From Aquila chrysaetos chrysaetos (lineage: Eukaryota; Chordata; Aves; Accipitriformes; Accipitridae): DNA of 64,000 nucleotides. Positions within the stretch are counted from its first letter, which is position 1; every line of letters begins with the position of its first letter. The position numbers and the translations under genes were made by a program. Of this stretch, positions 60,921 to 64,000 are shown piece after piece. The DNA lies in contig NC_044012.1 of the NCBI RefSeq assembly GCF_900496995.4, positions 6,014,001 to 6,078,000 of the forward strand, given 5' to 3'. The notes below the pieces were generated by a model. It saw only the letters and a program-made list of their open reading frames with translations, ran no database searches and was not told where the DNA came from.

Positions 60921-62799
60921 CAGATTATTTACTATTAGTTTTAGTATATACGATATCACCTTTTATGGAAAGTAGGCCCATATCCAAAGGATAATGATAA
61001 AAGCGTTAGAAAGAGAGACAGGTTCAGTTGACATATTTGTTATTTCTTTTGCTAAGGATAAATTTTGCAGGGCACTAGCAGATCTTCCCTGACAGACTAT
61101 AAGCAATAAAACAATTACTAGAAAGAGTGGCTCTTGTGTAATTTAAAAAGAAAATAACAGCAGATGAAAAAAGCAGCATGAAAGCCCATGTGGGGAAAAA
61201 TGCCTTGTGTTGTTGATACGCTGAAGTGTTTCCTTCATGCTTTTGTGGCGGTATGTTTAATTTGGGAACAGTGTTCCCAAAAATGGCTAAAACCCTTCTG
61301 CAGTCCATCTGTGTGCAATCCCAGAGCAGCTCTGCCCAGGGGCAGAGCAGCCAGGCTCTGCCGTGGGCTTCAGCAGGGCTCCCGGGGTGCGGAGACCAGT
61401 GAGCCTTCCCAGCTGAGCAGCGGCTTGCGGGGCTCTTGGTGGTTTACCCCACCCAGCAGTCAGATGTGGAAATAACCTCCAGTTGCTCTTGGCAGTTCGA
61501 TGTGTCCCTTGGCTGAAGCTGTAAGTCTCTGTTTTGCTTCTGATTCTTCCTCCAACTAGCCTGCCTGGGTTTCGCTGGCTGTCTTTGATCCCTTTTGCAA
61601 ATCCTGCTTGTCGTACATGCACCCTGGCTTCCTGACCCTTCGCTTGGCTTCTCGTCGTGCTTTCTACTTACCCTTCGGCTCAGTAGTTTTGGGTTTCTTG
61701 GCCCAAAGTGTGACCGTGCCTTCCTGTTGAAACCCTCGGCTGAGCCAAACTCTTTTTTTGTCTTCTCTGGTTTTGGGCAGAGCTAGGTCTCCCTGTCTAT
61801 CTGCGCCTGCTTCCAAACCCAGCTCTAGCCTGGCCCTGACCCGCAGGGCCCGACCGCCCCCGTCCTGCCTGCCAGTCTTCAATATTCGGTACGATCAGTG
61901 GTTTTATGTGTGGGCACATAAAAAAAGGATGTCTCCCTCTGAAGATAATTTTGAGTTTGTTGTGTAAGTTGGGCATATAATGTGGTACATCTGCACAGAT
62001 GTGGTTATGTCTATGCTGTTCGCTTAAATACTCCCCATACGTAAAACATGGCTTATGTGTTCCTAACACTGCTAATACTGCTGCAGTCAATGGTTACAAA
62101 TGCATGTATCTCTTGTTAATAGGGGTCAGGTGTAGTTTAAAATCAGTCAGTAGCACTTTAGGGAAAATATTTCCATGTATCTTTTTAATCGAGAAATGAT
62201 TTTTCATATTGCTTTGTATTCTAAGACTTAATATAATTTCCTATAACAATACAATATCCCATAACTCCTCCACTGTTGCACGCATATGCCCACATTTTCG
62301 GCAGATCATATGATACCATGGGCAAGAAAAACACTGGAAAAAGCAGGGAATCAGTTGGTCTCCAACAGCATCACCCTCACATCCTGCAGTGAGCTTCTGA
62401 GCGGAGGATTTAGCACCCAGCAGAGTGAATGTCTCTTACCATAATCATAAAACTTCCTCACTATTTCAGGTGAGATGCAAGCGACACGTGGGAGTTGTGC
62501 TGGTGTTGCCCACAGATGGCTGTTTGTATCCCTCTCCCCGAGCACGACTGGAAGTGGAGAAGGAGTTGGCTCTCGGGAAGGCTCTTCCCGTGCGGTGGCA
62601 GTGCAGGTTGTCCTCAGCTGCCACCAGATGACAAAGACCTCTCAGGAGGGTGCTCCGGCCACCACACACGCTCGGGACAGGGTGGGTTTTCTTAAAGCGA
62701 AGCCTGCTTGGCTGCATCCCTTGTGCTAGCAAACTCTCCCGTTGTTTTTGATGCTCCGAGGAGCTGGGTTTCTTACAGATCTTAAGATGATGTCTATGT
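60921..62799. other. non-coding sequence, moderately GC-rich at 61300-61870 and 62460-62720
   Basis: Overlapping open frames of 60-110 codons in the GC-richer parts have no recognisable domain. No promoter or exon can be supported. Confidence 0.45.
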
Positions 62800-62880
62800 A
62801 GTGTGTGGGTTTGGTGCTGGAGGCCTCAATCTTAATCCTGATGGTCCCTTCCAACTTGAGATATTCTATGATTCTACGAT
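62800..62880 (+). mobile_element. short CR1 LINE 3' end
   Basis: GATGGTCCCTTCCAACTTGAG followed by ATTCTATGATTCTACGA at 62839-62879 is the plus-strand 3' terminus of an avian CR1. The typical 'ggtcccttccaac' block and two near-perfect terminal octamers are present. The left boundary is uncertain, so the copy is very short, only 3' UTR. Confidence 0.85.
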
Positions 62881-64000
62881 CTCTGGTGTTGACCAAGATG
62901 GCAACCGTAGCAGGGGACTGCAAACAGGGCTGTGTTCAAAGCTTCGTGGAGCAGAAGGGCAGCAACAATCAGAAGTGGTGACTGCCATGCATAACGCCAC
63001 TTATATGAAAATAACCAATGACCGTGTCTGAAGTGAATCATCCATAAGCAGAAGGTTTGATGTGCCAAATTTTAAAGGTATAAGCTAGAGGAAAAACATG
63101 TTCCCTATAGACACAAATTAAGCTATTTCACTCTGGCTCTGTGTCATTGTTGGTTTTGTTTTTTACTTGAGCAAGAGACTGTTCTGACTCAGACTTTAGT
63201 TTGTGAATGTGTTTCCAATATTCCCCTGGTGAACATAACATAGCGCATATAAATAGATTCTTACTACGAAGCAGAGTGCTAACATGTAACCCAAATCCTT
63301 GCATTTAGGCTTTACATCTCGTTTTTAGATGTTCACTTTCCCAAGATGGATTTTTTTAATGGAATAACTTCATAGTCCAGCCCAATAATTCTGGCGTTAA
63401 ATATATCCAAAGAACTTCACGTGTATGCTGAGTACAGTGGTTCTGGGGAATGGCATTTGGGTTGGGTTGAAGGTTAGTAATATGAAACAATAACTTAGAG
63501 CTAAAAAATCCTGGAAGTAAAGAAAAACTTAGTACTTGGAAATGTAATTATATTACATAAAAATAAAATGCCAGTGCTAAGTTACATTCATGAATTCCAT
63601 TTACTGGATTTACCAGTATGAACTAGAATTGCACAGCCAACTTCAGAGGTGGGTAAAGATGCAATTTACAGCTCCGGTGGCTTAACTGCAGTGGTTTAAA
63701 GAACTGTCACTCCAGTTGTCCCACCCACCCCTCTTCAGGTATCCATGTATCATCAGCAGTGGTTTAAAGTAACCCCTGGGCAATAAACTGTGGATCTCAG
63801 GCATAACTACATCCCATTTGGCTGACATTAACCTCTGGCAGAAGGATGAGGTAGAGACCTAGAAACACTAATGTTTTAAATTGCCACTCCTAAATCTACT
63901 AGAGCTTGACTTGCAAAGCTCTTTCATCTTCTTCTGACCTTAGGAATGCATCTAGGCTCATGTGGGATGAGGACTGGAGCATATAGATGCTTAGGCCTTT
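62881..64000. other. non-coding sequence to window end
   Basis: Unique AT-moderate sequence without a supported gene or recognised repeat. Confidence 0.5.

Noticed and set aside
1..64000. tRNA, rRNA, CRISPR or bacterial gene systems
   Set aside because: No cloverleaf-capable tRNA-like segment, rRNA core, repeat-spacer array or operon structure was seen on reading; composition and repeats indicate vertebrate nuclear DNA.

Overview
The window looks like ordinary non-coding nuclear DNA from a bird. The evidence is repeat content. Three CR1 LINE fragments carry the avian 3' end built from ATTCTATG-type octamers. One solo LTR has the layout of a family I remember from many bird genomes. Much older CR1 copies and short archosaur/turtle-type repeats are also present. 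There are no bacterial features: no operons, ribosome binding sites, CRISPR array or phage genes. I found no intact protein-coding gene and no RNA gene that I can defend. Almost every reading frame over 60 codons looks like chance or lies inside a repeat.

Layout. 1-11.7 kb is mostly unique AT-moderate sequence with a small MIR-like fragment (2.66 kb) and one stretch resembling a conserved non-coding element (3.9-4.2 kb). 11.7-13.0 kb is a long, heavily decayed CR1 copy on the + strand. At 15.4-15.7 kb the minus strand holds a 72-codon open frame behind a good splice acceptor, the only place where a real exon seems possible. 16.6-17.6 kb is a GC- and CpG-enriched patch with a four-tract G-quadruplex motif. 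23-28 kb carries a run of small ancient SINE-like or palindromic fragments. 32.3-32.8 kb and 39.7-40.5 kb are two younger, 5'-truncated CR1 copies, both on the minus strand. Between them, 34.8-35.6 kb is a strong candidate regulatory block with several GATA and TCF/LEF-type motifs. 42.4-43.1 kb is another ancient CR1, on the minus strand. 44.6-45.06 kb is a genuine-looking CpG island. 46.4-47.4 kb is a near-complete solo LTR of an endogenous retrovirus, whose internal tandem repeat keeps a 15-residue coding periodicity. 53.33 kb has a perfect RFX X-box. 60.4-60.9 kb is another CNE-like block. A short CR1 3' end lies at 62.8 kb.

The best reading is a long intron or intergenic region with scattered candidate cis-regulatory sequence and repeats of several ages. 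The parts do not form a joint pathway. I did not find a previously undescribed system. The most checkable leads are the possible terminal exon at 15.4 kb, the solo LTR as a self-contained transcription unit, the CpG island at 44.6 kb, and the X-box and CNE-like blocks. Assignments of old repeats rest on my memory of avian, turtle and crocodilian consensus sequences, without a database search.
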